Of a stretch of 64,000 nucleotides of DNA, positions 33,366 to 42,667 are shown piece after piece (positions within the stretch are counted from its first letter, which is position 1; the number at the start of each line of letters is the position of its first letter). Location: assembly GCF_000735585.1 (NCBI RefSeq), contig NZ_JNNO01000046.1, positions 62,001-126,000 on the forward strand. Direction: 5' to 3'. The DNA is from Devosia sp. LC5. GTDB lineage: Bacteria; Pseudomonadota; Alphaproteobacteria; Rhizobiales; Devosiaceae. The notes below the pieces were generated by a model, which did no database searches, had not been told where the DNA came from, and saw nothing but the letters and a program-made list of their open reading frames with translations. The translations under genes and the position numbers were made by a program.

Positions 33366-34256
33366 TCAGTAGATCCGCATTTGCAGGCGCATGACGATGT
33401 CCGAGCCCAGGCGCTGGAAGCCGTATTCGCGCATGGTGCAGGTCCAGCCTTCGCCGGATTTCTCGATGCGGAACAGGTTGTAGCGCGCCGGATCGTCCAG
33501 TGTGCCGCCCTGTGCGGCGCTGGCCGCGGCAACGCCGACGACCGGCACTTCGTGGTTCTTGCCGGGAATGGAATGGATCGAGGAGCGGTGGGTATGGCCG
33601 TGCAGGATCAGTTCGGCGCCATGCTCGGCAACGACCTGGCGGAACAGCTTGTGCCCCTTGAGGCCGAATGAGGGATGCTGCAATTCGGCATTGGGCGGGT
33701 GATGGATCAGCACGGTGCGGAAATAGCCGGCATCGCCCATGGCCTTCAGAATGCGCCCCAGGCGGTCGGCCTGTTTTTCGTCGAAGCGGCCGATGGCGAG
33801 GAAGGGGCGCGTGGGAACCGCGCTTGAGCAGGAAATGATGGCCAGCTCGCCCATGCGACGCACGAAGGGAAAGGCCGCTCCGTCAAGGGTTTCGCCCTTG
33901 AGATAGCCGCCCCAATCCTTTTGGGCGGCTTCGAGCGCGCCGGGCACATAGGCGTCGTGATTGCCCGGACAGACCGCAATGCGATCGGCGCTGCCCAAAG
34001 CCTCGAGCCATTTGCCGGCGCGCGCCACTTCGCTATCGAGCGCCAGATTGGTCAAATCGCCCGTGACTGCCGTAAAATCGGCATTCTGGCCCTGCATATG
34101 GGCAACAAGGCGCCCCAGCGTCTCGCTATTGAGTTCGCCATGCCGCTTGAGTTTCCAGTTGAGAAAGCCGGTCAGCCGCTTGCCGAGCAAATCGCGCAGC
34201 GCGACCTCGGGCATGGGCGAAAGATGGATGTCGGAGATATGGGCAAGGGTGATCAT
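33366..34256 (-). CDS. Calcineurin-like metallophosphoesterase
   Basis: A 296-residue dinuclear-metal phosphoesterase. All motifs are present: HISDIHLSP near residue 5, VTGDLTN near 62, CPGNHDAY near 95, VLIHHPPN near 195, and LHGHTHRS near 235. The substrate may be a nucleotide, cyclic nucleotide or phospholipid. It is divergent from the Nudix gene at 34367, with 110 bases between. Confidence 0.92.
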   Translation of the reverse strand: MITLAHISDIHLSPMPEVALRDLLGKRLTGFLNWKLKRHGELNSETLGRLVAHMQGQNADFTAVTGDLTNLALDSEVARAGKWLEALGSADRIAVCPGNHDAYVPGALEAAQKDWGGYLKGETLDGAAFPFVRRMGELAIISCSSAVPTRPFLAIGRFDEKQADRLGRILKAMGDAGYFRTVLIHHPPNAELQHPSFGLKGHKLFRQVVAEHGAELILHGHTHRSSIHSIPGKNHEVPVVGVAAASAAQGGTLDDPARYNLFRIEKSGEGWTCTMREYGFQRLGSDIVMRLQMRIY

Positions 34257-34366
34257 TGAGGGCGTAATGCCAGAAGGGAAGGGGCAAGAAAACGGACAAT
34301 CGCCCGTAACGTCAATTTTGTCGTCATCAAAGCTCTGCTACCGATAGGGCGAAAACGGAGCCAGCC

Positions 34367-34843
34367 ATGCAGATGAATCGATTCCAGCAGGTGCGCGCCA
34401 AGGTCTTCCTGACTCTCAAGGGGCTTTGGCACAGGATGACCATAGGCGCGCGCATCATGCTGGTGGATGGGGACAAGGTGTTCCTGATCCGCCACACCTA
34501 TGTGCCGGGCTGGCAATTTCCCGGCGGGGGCGTCGATCCCGGAGAAACCATGGAAGCGGCGGCACGGCGCGAAGCGCTGGAAGAGACTGGCTACCGGGTC
34601 ACCGGGCCGATCGAGCTGTTCGGCATCTATCACAATGCCAGCCCCGTCACCGATCGCGACCATGTCGCCTTCTATGTCGCCAAGAACCATGTGCTGGAAC
34701 GCGCTTTCAAGCCCAATCACGAGATTGCCGAAGCCGGCTGGTTCGACCGCAAGGCGCTGCCCCAGGGGGTGACCCCAGCGACGTCGCAGCGGATCGATGA
34801 GTATTTCGATGGCCAACCCAAGCGGGAGGTTTGGGGGTATTGA
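34367..34843 (+). CDS. Nudix hydrolase
   Basis: A 158-residue hydrolase with a complete Nudix box (GGGVDPGETMEAAARREALE then ETGY, residues about 53-77). It would hydrolyse a nucleoside diphosphate linked to another moiety. HTYVPGWQFPGG and GWFDRKALPQG are typical of the family. The substrate is unknown. Confidence 0.9.
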   Translation: MQMNRFQQVRAKVFLTLKGLWHRMTIGARIMLVDGDKVFLIRHTYVPGWQFPGGGVDPGETMEAAARREALEETGYRVTGPIELFGIYHNASPVTDRDHVAFYVAKNHVLERAFKPNHEIAEAGWFDRKALPQGVTPATSQRIDEYFDGQPKREVWGY

Positions 34844-34899
34844 GGGCTGTCATCGGGGCACTTTGAGAACTCTCGGCTTTCTCCCAAGCTAGCCCCTTT

Positions 34900-34985
34900 A
34901 TCGTCATTGCCCGGCTTGTCCGGGCAATCCATGCCGCCGCGCGTGCCGAGATATGGATCACCCGGACAAGCCGGGTGATGACGAT
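34900..34985. repeat. Palindromic intergenic element (type 1)
   Basis: Arms around CCCGGCTTGTCCGGGCAATC (34909 onward) and its near-complement before 34985 form a long hairpin. Similar CCCGGCTTGTCCGGG sequences are common between genes in Hyphomicrobiales. It lies after the Nudix gene and before the convergent glutathione transferase gene. Confidence 0.75.
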
Positions 34986-35022
34986 GAACGGAGGGAATAG
35001 CGCAAGTGTTAGGAAGCGTAAC

Positions 35023-35982
35023 CTACTTCAAAAACGGCAGCTCCGGCCCAATCGGGATAATCCGCGTCGGATTGATCGTGATGTGGCTCCAGTAATAATG
35101 CGTGCGGATATGGTCGAGATCGACCGTTTCCTTGACGCCGGGAACCTCGTAGAGCGCCTTCAGATAATGGCTGAGATTGGGATAGTCGGCGATGCGTTTG
35201 CGGTTGCATTTGAAGTGGCCGACATAGACCGCGTCAAACCGCACCAGCGTGGTGAACAGCCGCCAATCGGCTTCGGTGATGGCCTCGCCGGTCAGATAAG
35301 CGGTTTCGCCCAATAGGCCTTCGACCCAATCGAGCGCGTCGAACAGCTTGGCGACGGCCTCGTCATAGGCCTCCTGCCTGGTGGCAAAGCCGGCCTTGTA
35401 GACGCCATTGTTGATGTCGTCATAGACGCGGGCATTGATGGCGTCGATCTGGGGGCGCAGGGCTTCGGGGTAATAGTCGTCGGTATTGCCGGTCAACTCG
35501 TCGAACGCCGAGTTGAACATGCGGATGATTTCCGAGCTTTCATTGGAGACGATCGTGCCGGTCTGCTTGTCCCACAGCACGGGCACGGTGACGCGGCCGG
35601 TATAGTCCGGCACCGCCTTTGTATAGACCTGCCACAGGAAGTCCTTGCCGAGCAGGCCGTCACCGGTCGAGCCTTCATCGGTCTTGAAGCTCCAGCCGGT
35701 TTCGTCGGGCATTTTGGGCGAGACGACCGACACGGTGATCAGGTCTTCAAGATTCTTGAGCTTGCGGAAGATCAGCGTGCGATGCGCCCAGGGGCAGGCC
35801 AGCGACACATAAAGATGATAGCGTCCCGCCTCGGCCTTGAACCCGCCTGTTCCCGATGGGCCGGCGCTGCCATCGGCAGTGACCCAATTGCGGAAACCCG
35901 CCTGGCTGCGCTCGAATTTGCCGCCCGTCTTTTTGGTGTCGTACCATTGGGTGGACCATTTACCGTCGATCAATTGTCCCAC
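35023..35982 (-). CDS. Glutathione S-transferase, glutathionyl-hydroquinone reductase type (Xi class)
   Basis: A 319-residue protein. The active-site region is HLYVSLACPWAHRTLIFRKL (Cys near residue 55), followed by TVPVLWDKQTGTIVSNESSE for glutathione binding and GEAITEADWRLFTTLVRFDA in the helical domain. The length and CPWA motif fit glutathionyl-hydroquinone reductases (YqjG/EcmB). I chose the GTG at 35982 (reads GQLIDGKWSTQWYDTKKTGG), the usual N-terminus, with AAAGG upstream. The open frame continues to 36714 but that part has no family resemblance. Confidence 0.88.
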   Translation of the reverse strand: MGQLIDGKWSTQWYDTKKTGGKFERSQAGFRNWVTADGSAGPSGTGGFKAEAGRYHLYVSLACPWAHRTLIFRKLKNLEDLITVSVVSPKMPDETGWSFKTDEGSTGDGLLGKDFLWQVYTKAVPDYTGRVTVPVLWDKQTGTIVSNESSEIIRMFNSAFDELTGNTDDYYPEALRPQIDAINARVYDDINNGVYKAGFATRQEAYDEAVAKLFDALDWVEGLLGETAYLTGEAITEADWRLFTTLVRFDAVYVGHFKCNRKRIADYPNLSHYLKALYEVPGVKETVDLDHIRTHYYWSHITINPTRIIPIGPELPFLK

Positions 35983-36333
35983 GATCGAAGCCTTTCCGTC
36001 ATGTTGTCGTCTCGTTTGCAGGTCTAAGTCCGGCAAGCCGAATACGTTGCCCTTCACATAGACCGGCGCGGCGGGAAGGATAAGAACCCAATGGCGTGAC
36101 GAAGTGTTGTGCATATTGAACACAGCGCCTGCCGAAGGCCTTGATTTTCTTCGGCGCTGCAATACCTTTCTGTTTACGCGAGGCGCCCATGGTGCTAATG
36201 CGATTTTCAGGCGTGGAGGCGCCCAGGATGGTAAAGGTTTTGCTGGTGACACGACGACCGTAAGCGGTCCTTTGAAGCGGTGCCCCTCTTGGGGTGCCGG
36301 GTTTGTCCTACGCATTCCATCCTGGAACTTGTC
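35983..36333. other. 351-bp divergent intergenic region
   Basis: It holds the promoters of the transferase and the GNAT gene. A 63-codon minus-strand frame (35999-36190) begins MGASRKQKGIAAPKKIKAFG and is Lys/Arg-rich, but lacks a clear ribosome binding site. A GC-rich hairpin (GGTGCCCC / GGGGTGCC with two G-T pairs) lies near 36276-36295 in the GNAT leader. Neither is assigned a function. Confidence 0.4.
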
Positions 36334-36888
36334 ATGAGCCTTCAATCTGCGCCTTCGGCTGCGGCCGCTGCTGTCTCCGCTTCGCCCCTTCGTGTTCCGA
36401 CCGTTCGCTATGCAACTGCCGCCGATGATGCTTTCATCGAGGAATTGCAGGCCATTGCCTTTGGTCCGGGCCGGTTTGCCCGCACGGCCTTTCGCATTCG
36501 CGAGCGGTTCCCGATCGACAGGAGCCTGAGCCTTGTTGCCGAGGTGGATGGCACGGCCTGCGGCTCGGTCTGGATGACCCCGATCAGCGTTGGCGGCATC
36601 AATGGCTGGATGCTCGGCCCGCTGGCTACTCACCCCAATTTCCGCAAGCTTGGCGCCGGCAAGCTCTTGGCCCGCGAAGTCACCAAGCGCGCTTTGGCGC
36701 GGGGCGATGGCCAATTCGTCATGCTGGTGGGCGACCGCGATTACTATTGCCCCCTGGGCTGGGAGCCCACGACCCTGGGCGCCATCCAGTTCCCCGGCCC
36801 GGTCGATCCGACCCGCGTGCTGGTCTATGCCGATGACAAATCGCTGGCCACGACGCTGAGCGGTTCGATCGTGGCTTTCCAGCGATAA
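36334..36888 (+). CDS. GNAT-family N-acetyltransferase
   Basis: A 184-residue acetyltransferase of the YhbS-like group: RYATAADDAFIEELQAIAFG, LSLVAEVDGTACGSVWMTP, and the acetyl-CoA segment LGPLATHPNFRKLGAGKLLA at about residues 95-114, then MLVGDRDYYCPLGWEP. The ATG at 36334 is chosen because the conserved domain begins soon after it. An Ala/Ser-rich stretch of about 20 residues precedes the domain. Confidence 0.88.
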   Translation: MSLQSAPSAAAAAVSASPLRVPTVRYATAADDAFIEELQAIAFGPGRFARTAFRIRERFPIDRSLSLVAEVDGTACGSVWMTPISVGGINGWMLGPLATHPNFRKLGAGKLLAREVTKRALARGDGQFVMLVGDRDYYCPLGWEPTTLGAIQFPGPVDPTRVLVYADDKSLATTLSGSIVAFQR

Positions 36889-36934
36889 AAGGGATGCAGG
36901 GGCGGGCAGGCTCGCTTAAGCTCCTCATTCCGAT

Positions 36935-37579
36935 TTGAATTGCTGGTGCCTCTTGTCGCTGGACGCTTCCGTCATCGATCAACTTGCCGCGCGGCTGCTG
37001 CCGGCGCCGCCTGCTCTGCCGGGCGGGGAGCACCTGGTGCCCGATTGGCTGCCGGAGCGGGCTTTTGATCGTCCGCCCGTGCCGGCGGCGGTGCTGATCG
37101 CGCTGATTCGGAGGCCCGAGGGCTATACCGTGCTCTATACTGAGCGCTCGCCAGACTTGCGGGCGCATTCCGGCCAGGTGGCTTTTCCTGGCGGCAAGGT
37201 GGATGCATCCGATAGCGATGTCGGGGCAGCGGCTTTGCGCGAGGCCTATGAGGAAGTGGGGATGCGGCGCAAGGACGCGCGCATTCTGGGCTTCATGCCC
37301 ACCTATTTCACCGGCACCAATTACCTGATCACCCCGGTTATTGCCGAAGTGGCGCCCAGCGGCCCCTTTGTGCCCAATCCGGGCGAGGTGCATTCGGTGT
37401 TCGAGGTGCCGCTGCAGCGCATTCTGGACACCGAAAGTTATGGCCGCTTCCGCATCAAGCGGAATGGGCGGGAACACAGCACCTGGCAGATCGACCATGA
37501 TGGCCACACCATCTGGGGCATTACCGCCAACCTCACCCGTCAGTTCCGCGACCTGGCCCTTGGGGAGGCTGCATTATGA
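36935..37579 (+). CDS. nudL: CoA pyrophosphatase, Nudix family (NudL-like)
   Basis: A 214-residue Nudix protein. TERSPDLRAHSGQVAFPGGK is the UPF0035/NuCoA signature before the Nudix box (DVGAAALREAYEEVGM). The Glu of GX5E is Asp here (VDASDSD). It probably cleaves CoA to phosphopantetheine and 3,5-ADP. The start is not clear: TTG codons at 36935 and 36953 are possible. The stop overlaps the ATG of the CCA enzyme (ATGA), so they are coupled. Confidence 0.88.
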   Translation: MNCWCLLSLDASVIDQLAARLLPAPPALPGGEHLVPDWLPERAFDRPPVPAAVLIALIRRPEGYTVLYTERSPDLRAHSGQVAFPGGKVDASDSDVGAAALREAYEEVGMRRKDARILGFMPTYFTGTNYLITPVIAEVAPSGPFVPNPGEVHSVFEVPLQRILDTESYGRFRIKRNGREHSTWQIDHDGHTIWGITANLTRQFRDLALGEAAL

Positions 37580-38757
37580 GCCCCGAAGAACGGCTGGCGA
37601 GCGCCGAGTGGCTGGTCCGCCCGGAAACGCAGGCGATTCTTGCTGCGCTCGATGGCGGCATGGGCCGCACCCGCGCCGTTGGCGGGGTGGTGCGTGACAC
37701 GTTGCTGCGCCGCGAGCGGGACAATCCCGATATTGATCTGGCGACCGAACTCACGCCCGACGAGGTCATCGCGCGCGCCAAGGCCAATGGCATCGCCCAT
37801 TACCCCACCGGCATCGACCACGGCACGGTGACCCTCAAGCTGGGTGAGACCCTGGCCGAGGTCACAACGCTGCGCCGCGATGTCGAAACCAATGGACGCC
37901 ATGCCGTGGTGGCGTTCGGCAATGACTGGGCCGAGGACGCGGCGCGGCGCGATTTCACGCTCAATGCGCTCTATTGCGGGGCCGATGGCGCCCTGTTTGA
38001 TCCGCTGGGTGGCATCAATGACGCGCTCAATGGCCGCGTGCGGTTCATCGGCGACGCCGCGATGCGGATCGCCGAAGATGGCTTGCGCGTCTATCGCTTC
38101 TTCCGGTTTTCAGCCAGCCATGGGGGTGAAAAGTTGGACCCCGACGGGCTTGCCGCCTGTGCCGCGGCGGTGGGGCAATTGGGCCATTTGTCGGCCGAGC
38201 GGGTCGGCAGCGAAATCATGCGCATGCTGGCTTTGCCCGATATCGCGCTGACTTTGGGTGCCATGGCGGCCATCGGGTTGGTTGAGATCGACGCCGACCG
38301 GATCAAGATTCTCAAGGCCTATGAGACATTGGGCGGTTTTACGCCTGCCACGCGCCTCGCCGTTCTGATCGGAGACCGGCCCGCCGATAGCGTGCAGCAG
38401 CAATGGCGGCTCTCCAACGAGGTCATGCGTGCGGCACAGGCCGTTGCGACCGCTGCTGACATGGTCGAGCAGGACCGGCTGGATGAGGCCGCCTATCGGT
38501 TTGGTGAAGTGGCCGTCGAGGGGCTGGCGCTGGCCGCCGCGCAAGGCAATTGGAAGCCTGACCGGCTGGCGGAAGCCGCGCGCTCGCTTGCCGCGGTGCA
38601 ATTGGTGCCGTTTCCGATTTCGGGCAACGATCTGGCCGGCCTCGGCATCAAACCGGGGCCGGCCCTGGGCCAGGAACTGGCGCGCCTCGAGCGCATCTGG
38701 ATCGATAGCGGTTTCGCGCTGGATCGGGAGTCGCTGCTGGCGCAGGCTAGGGTCTAG
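37576..38757 (+). CDS. cca: CCA tRNA nucleotidyltransferase/poly(A) polymerase family
   Basis: A 393-residue class II nucleotidyltransferase that would add or repair the tRNA 3-prime CCA end. The head domain shows AVGGVVRDTLLRRERDNPDI, DLATELTP, and the metal/NTP motif AARRDFTLNALYCGADGALF. RIAEDGLRVYRFFRFSA and the downstream helical RNA-binding part follow. Translation is coupled to the upstream Nudix gene. Confidence 0.92.
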   Translation: MSPEERLASAEWLVRPETQAILAALDGGMGRTRAVGGVVRDTLLRRERDNPDIDLATELTPDEVIARAKANGIAHYPTGIDHGTVTLKLGETLAEVTTLRRDVETNGRHAVVAFGNDWAEDAARRDFTLNALYCGADGALFDPLGGINDALNGRVRFIGDAAMRIAEDGLRVYRFFRFSASHGGEKLDPDGLAACAAAVGQLGHLSAERVGSEIMRMLALPDIALTLGAMAAIGLVEIDADRIKILKAYETLGGFTPATRLAVLIGDRPADSVQQQWRLSNEVMRAAQAVATAADMVEQDRLDEAAYRFGEVAVEGLALAAAQGNWKPDRLAEAARSLAAVQLVPFPISGNDLAGLGIKPGPALGQELARLERIWIDSGFALDRESLLAQARV

Positions 38758-38810
38758 GCTGAATCGACATTCACGCCGGTAGGTCTTTTGCTGCGGCATT
38801 GGGGCTGCCG

Positions 38811-38925
38811 CACCCTCTCCCTTTGGGGAGAGGGTGGGGTGAGGGGCCTTTTCTTGATGCCGTATACGAAGAAAGGCCCCCTCTCCCGGCCCAAACGGGC
38901 CGACCTCTCCCCCAAGGGGAGAGGT
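38811..38925. repeat. Palindromic intergenic element (type 2), three hairpins
   Basis: Three nested or neighbouring hairpins: CACCCTCTCC/GGAGAGGGTG (38811-38836), a long imperfect stem AGGGGCCTTTTC / GAAAGGCCCCCT (about 38842-38882), and ACCTCTCCCC/GGGGAGAGGT (38903-38925). The outer sequences repeat the same CTCTCCC/GGGAGAG theme. It could also end cca transcription. Confidence 0.7.
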
Positions 38926-38952
38926 GAAGCGGCGCTGGACTGCCATCTGGTC

Positions 38953-39162
38953 CTAGTGCTTGGTTGCCTTCTTCGCAGGCGCACCGGTATCGACGATGCG
39001 CTCCTTGATGCGCTCGATCATGTCGGGGCGCACATCGGTTTCGCCATGCAGGGTCTTGAGATTTTCTACCGCGCGGCGCACCACCTCGGCTTCGCTTTCC
39101 GCTTCGGCATGCCAGGTGGAGCCGGGGATCAGTGAGCCCGAATCAAAGCGTTTCATCTGCAT
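38953..39162 (-). CDS. DUF1059-like small protein
   Basis: A 69-residue cytoplasmic protein: MKRFDSGSLIPGSTWHAEAE, then VVRRAVENLKTLHGETDVRP and ERIKERIVDTG. This matches small DUF1059-type proteins of unknown role. The Cys residues usual in the family are absent. The second Met (MKRF) may be the true start. Confidence 0.75.
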   Translation of the reverse strand: MQMKRFDSGSLIPGSTWHAEAESEAEVVRRAVENLKTLHGETDVRPDMIERIKERIVDTGAPAKKATKH

Positions 39163-39219
39163 CTCCCTAGTTTGAGCAGTGGGAGGGAACGTGCGGGGCG
39201 GGGGAGGGTTCCGGAATTT

Positions 39220-39328
39220 GTGCCAGGACCTCGTGGTTCAACAGGCTCACGATGAGGTCTACTGACAGCGCGCCGAATACCCCCGTAGACCTCCATCCTG
39301 AGCTTGTCGAAGAACGAGGTCGTGGCAC
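39220..39328. repeat. Palindromic intergenic element (type 3)
   Basis: Imperfect inverted arms: GTGCCAGGACCTCGTGGTTC (39220 onward, to GAGGTCTAC) and GTAGACCTCC to GAGGTCGTGGCAC at 39285-39328. The CATCCTGAGCTTGTCGAAGAA core is a familiar intergenic repeat in alphaproteobacteria. Confidence 0.65.
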
Positions 39329-39336
39329 CATGTCTC

Positions 39337-40509
39337 TTATTCGTCCGGGAACAGACCGATCTGGCTCAGCCCCTCGATCCAGGTGCCGTCATCATCGCGC
39401 GTGACTTCGCGCGGCAGCACGCCGCTTTCGGCGGCGATGGCGTCGGCCAGTTCGCGCGAATGCGTTACCACCCAGATTTGCGAGCGTTCTGCGGCCTTGA
39501 CGATCATGCGGGCCAGCATGGGCAAAAGGCTGGGATGCAGACTGGTTTCAGGCTCGTTGAGGGCAATGAACGGGGGCAGCCGGTAGGAGAGCAAGGCCCC
39601 GGCCAGGGCCAGAAACTGCAACGTTCCGTCGGAGAGTTCATGCGGCGCGAAGGCCCGTTTGGGCATTTCGGGATAGCGCATGCCGAAAGTGGCAAATTCA
39701 CCGATCTCGGTGACGAGTTCTGCGCCACCAAAGGCATCGGCAATCGCGGCGTCGAGGTCGGTCGTGTCCTCGCGAATGAAGCGCAGGGTGGCAAACACCG
39801 CCCCCAGATTGCTGCCGTCCGAGGCGAGCATGGGGGCGGTGACGGCACGGGCGGGCCGGCGCAGTACCGAATCCGCGTCCGTGCGGAAGCCATGATAAAA
39901 CCGCCAGCCCAGTAGCGCATCGCGTACCGCGGCTATTTCGGGGCGGCCCGACAATGCCGCCAGTGCCGTCTCGCTGGCCAGCAGGTCGTCATTGGCGGTC
40001 TGCTTGCGGCCTGCGTCATCGCGCGCCCAGGCGACGCCCCCTTTGCGCTCCATCAACGATACGGTCTTGCCGCGCTGGACAAGCTGGATCGTCTCGGCCT
40101 TGACCTGCGCCTCATTGGGGAAGGCTGCGGCGGCCTTGGCGGGCGCAAAGCCCACCTCGATCTGATAGCGCGGGTCGATGCCGCCTTCGCCCAGTTCCTC
40201 GAATTGGGCTTCGAGCCGAAGGCTATTGCCTTCGCCCTTGCGAAAGCCGTCGGTCCGGTAGCGCGGATCGAAACTGCCATCGGCCGTGAGATTCTTGCCG
40301 CCGGCCCAGAAGATCGAGCTGAGGCCGCCCTCGCGGGCGATCTCTTCGGCCAGCGTGCCGCGGGCGCAGGTCTGCAAGAGTTCGAGCGCCCGGTAGAGAT
40401 TGGTCTTGCCCACGCCATTGCCGCCGACCAGCACGGTCAGGCGGCGGATCGGGAAGCGAATCTTCCGCACGGAGCGATAGCCGACAATCTCGAGCGCCGA
40501 GATGCTCAT
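39337..40509 (-). CDS. AAA_21/RecF-like ATPase (OLD-like), function unknown
   Basis: A 390-residue ABC-type ATPase with a single nucleotide-binding head. It begins ISALEIVGYRSVRKIRFPIR and has Walker A GGNGVGKTNLYRALE near residue 30. Close to the C-terminus are the signature-like LSDGTLQFLALAGALL and Walker B FIALNEPETSLHPSL. The switch His is in VVTHSRELADA. There is no TOPRIM domain, so it is not a full OLD nuclease. It is 2 bases upstream of hemF on the same strand, perhaps only by chance. Such lone ATPases sometimes act in defence or DNA repair, but no partner is visible. Confidence 0.85.
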   Translation of the reverse strand: MSISALEIVGYRSVRKIRFPIRRLTVLVGGNGVGKTNLYRALELLQTCARGTLAEEIAREGGLSSIFWAGGKNLTADGSFDPRYRTDGFRKGEGNSLRLEAQFEELGEGGIDPRYQIEVGFAPAKAAAAFPNEAQVKAETIQLVQRGKTVSLMERKGGVAWARDDAGRKQTANDDLLASETALAALSGRPEIAAVRDALLGWRFYHGFRTDADSVLRRPARAVTAPMLASDGSNLGAVFATLRFIREDTTDLDAAIADAFGGAELVTEIGEFATFGMRYPEMPKRAFAPHELSDGTLQFLALAGALLSYRLPPFIALNEPETSLHPSLLPMLARMIVKAAERSQIWVVTHSRELADAIAAESGVLPREVTRDDDGTWIEGLSQIGLFPDE

Positions 40510-40511
40510 GG

Positions 40512-41408
40512 CTAGGGCCAGCGCACTTCAGGCGGCATGGAGGAGAGGATCGAATTCACATTGCCACCGGTCTTGAGGCCGAACATGGTGCCCCGATCAT
40601 AGAGCAGGTTGAATTCGACATAGCGCCCGCGCCGGATCAGCTGTTCGTTGCGGTCCGCGTCGGTCCATGCCGTTTCATAGTTGCGGCGCACCAGTTCGGG
40701 GTAGATCCCCAGAAACGCCTCGCCTACCGCCTTGGTGAAGTCGAAATCGGCCGCCCAATCACCCGAATTGAGCTGGTCGTAGAAAATGCCGCCAATGCCG
40801 CGATGTTCATTGCGGTGGGGCAGGAAGAAATACTCGTCGCACCAGTCCTTGTAGCGCTGGTAATCAATGCCCGGCCGATCCGCACAGGCGGCTCGCATGG
40901 CGGCATGGAAATCGAGATTGTCGCGATCGTCCTGAACACGGCGGCGATCCAGCACCGGGGTCAGATCAGCCCCGCCACCGAACCATTGCTTGCCGGTGAC
41001 GATCATGCGCGTGTTCATATGCACGGCTGGAACATGAGGATTCCAGGGGTGCACGATCAGCGAAATGCCCGAACTCCAGAACTGGGCGCCCGTTTCGGTG
41101 CCCGGCATCTGCTTGGCGAAATCGGCCGAGAACTCGCCATGGACGGTCGAGATATGCACGCCTGCCTTTTCAAAGACCCGGCCATGCAGCATGGACATTT
41201 CCCCACCCCCGCCGGCAGCGCGATCCCAGGGGGTGCGCTCGAATGTGCCAGGCGGCAGATGGCTGTTGGGGCCGCTGACATCGGCCTCCAGCTGTTCGAA
41301 GGCCGCGCAAATCCGGTCGCGCAGGGCGCGAAACCAGGCGGCGGCTGTGGCTTTCTTGTCGTCGATACCGGTCGGAAGAGTCATGGTGGAAGTGGAATGA
41401 ACGCTCAT
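40512..41408 (-). CDS. hemF: Oxygen-dependent coproporphyrinogen-III oxidase
   Basis: A 298-residue haem-biosynthesis enzyme that oxidatively decarboxylates coproporphyrinogen III. It contains [60 protein letters not shown], and the C-terminal [20 protein letters not shown], split only for naming. The ATG at 41408 overlaps the trmL stop (ATGA), so I use it. An ATG at 41384 is possible. It works in aerobic conditions and is independent of SAM. Confidence 0.95.
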   Translation of the reverse strand: MSVHSTSTMTLPTGIDDKKATAAAWFRALRDRICAAFEQLEADVSGPNSHLPPGTFERTPWDRAAGGGGEMSMLHGRVFEKAGVHISTVHGEFSADFAKQMPGTETGAQFWSSGISLIVHPWNPHVPAVHMNTRMIVTGKQWFGGGADLTPVLDRRRVQDDRDNLDFHAAMRAACADRPGIDYQRYKDWCDEYFFLPHRNEHRGIGGIFYDQLNSGDWAADFDFTKAVGEAFLGIYPELVRRNYETAWTDADRNEQLIRRGRYVEFNLLYDRGTMFGLKTGGNVNSILSSMPPEVRWP

Positions 41409-41875
41409 TGCAGCCCTGTAAACCCATCGGTCTGTCTTTTTGCTTCCCCCAGGATAAGCGTTGCGGCCAGCGCCACATTGATCGAGCGCAAACCGTCGCG
41501 CATCGGAATGCGCACGCAAAGGCCGGCAGTGTTGGCCACGGTATCGGGTACGCCTGCGCTTTCGCGGCCCACCATCAGGATGTCGTTGGCCTCGTATCGG
41601 GCGGCATAGGCCGAAATCGTCGCTTTGGTGGAGAGCAGCACCAGCCGCCGGCCCTCGGACAAGCGCCATGCCTGGAATGCGGCAAAGCCCGTGTGCTCGC
41701 GCACGATGGCGTGGTCGACATAGTCGAGCCCGGCTCGAGCCAGTGATTTGGCCGAAAAGGGGAAGCCGGTGGGGTGGATGATGTGAATCGTGACGCCCAG
41801 GCAGGCGCCAAGCCGGATCAGCGTACCGGTATTGTTAGCGATATCAGGCTGATAGAGGGCGAGTTCTACGGACAT
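41405..41875 (-). CDS. trmL: tRNA (cytidine(34)-2-O)-methyltransferase, SPOUT family
   Basis: A 156-residue SPOUT methyltransferase that would modify the wobble base of tRNA-Leu. It shows [40 protein letters not shown], and the trefoil-knot motifs [11 protein letters not shown] and [19 protein letters not shown]. The ATG at 41875 has GAGGAG just upstream. Its stop overlaps the start of hemF. Confidence 0.93.
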   Translation of the reverse strand: MSVELALYQPDIANNTGTLIRLGACLGVTIHIIHPTGFPFSAKSLARAGLDYVDHAIVREHTGFAAFQAWRLSEGRRLVLLSTKATISAYAARYEANDILMVGRESAGVPDTVANTAGLCVRIPMRDGLRSINVALAATLILGEAKRQTDGFTGLQ

Positions 41876-42122
41876 GGACTCCTCGGACAAGGCGGTATCC
41901 CCGCCGTGGATTTGGCACTTTAAGGTCTGTTGCGGCAATCGGGTTGGGAATAGTGTCGCACTTGTTCCATGTCATTGCCGGGCGCACTGGACAAGTTCCT
42001 GTGACAGTGCAAAAAGAACCCCGGACTGACGGGCCGCTTGAGGGTGGACGGCGGCTGATTCCGCTTATGCGTGAGGAGCCTTGCCGCTGCCGGCCGCGTC
42101 GGGCGTGTATTGTACGGGGATC

Positions 42123-42653
42123 GTGACCTTGGCTACGCAAGCAGAACATTCAACGACGCGGCGGGACTTCCTGTATGTCGCAACCGGTGCCGTTGGTGCC
42201 GTGGGCGCGGCGGCAGTGGTCTGGCCGCTGATCAACCAGCTCAATCCCGATGCCTCGACGCTGGCGCTGGCCAGTATCGAGTTCAATCTCGCCAATATTC
42301 CAGAGGGCCAGTCGGTGACGATCACCTGGCGCGGCCTGCCGGTTTTCGTGCGGCATCGCACTCAGGCCGAGATCGACGAGGCCAAGGCGGTTCCGCTGGC
42401 AGACCTCAAGGATCCCGAGACCGACGAGCAGCGCACCAAGCCCGGCCATGAAGAATGGCTGATCATGATCGCCAATTGCACTCATCTCGGTTGCGTGCCG
42501 ACCGGGCAGTCGGGCGATTTCGATGGCTGGTTCTGCCCATGCCACGGTTCGCACTACGATAGCGCCGGCCGCATCCGCAAAGGCCCGGCACCCAAGAATC
42601 TTGTGGTGCCGCCTTATGAATTTATCAGCGATACGCTGGTCCAGATCGGTTAG
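42123..42653 (+). CDS. petA: Ubiquinol-cytochrome c reductase iron-sulfur (Rieske) subunit
   Basis: A 176-residue Rieske protein of complex III. A twin-arginine-like start ([20 protein letters not shown]) forms the membrane anchor. The 2Fe-2S ligands are in NCTHLGC (about residue 120) and CPCHGSHYD (about 140). I chose the GTG at 42123 with GGGGA upstream. An earlier start at 42081 adds an unlikely segment. It is the first gene of petABC. Confidence 0.95.
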   Translation: MTLATQAEHSTTRRDFLYVATGAVGAVGAAAVVWPLINQLNPDASTLALASIEFNLANIPEGQSVTITWRGLPVFVRHRTQAEIDEAKAVPLADLKDPETDEQRTKPGHEEWLIMIANCTHLGCVPTGQSGDFDGWFCPCHGSHYDSAGRIRKGPAPKNLVVPPYEFISDTLVQIG

Positions 42654-42667
42654 TGGGGGCTTTTCCG

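Noticed and set aside
35983..36714. Long open frame extending the glutathione transferase N-terminally by about 240 residues
   Set aside because: The extra part has no family resemblance, overlaps the GNAT gene on the other strand, and the normal N-terminus begins at a GTG with a ribosome binding site.
38811..38925. Possible CRISPR or tandem array
   Set aside because: The repeats are inverted arms of hairpins, not direct repeats with spacers of constant length.
39337..40509. OLD-type nuclease defence gene
   Set aside because: No TOPRIM nuclease domain and no UvrD-like GajB partner; only a lone ATPase head can be supported.
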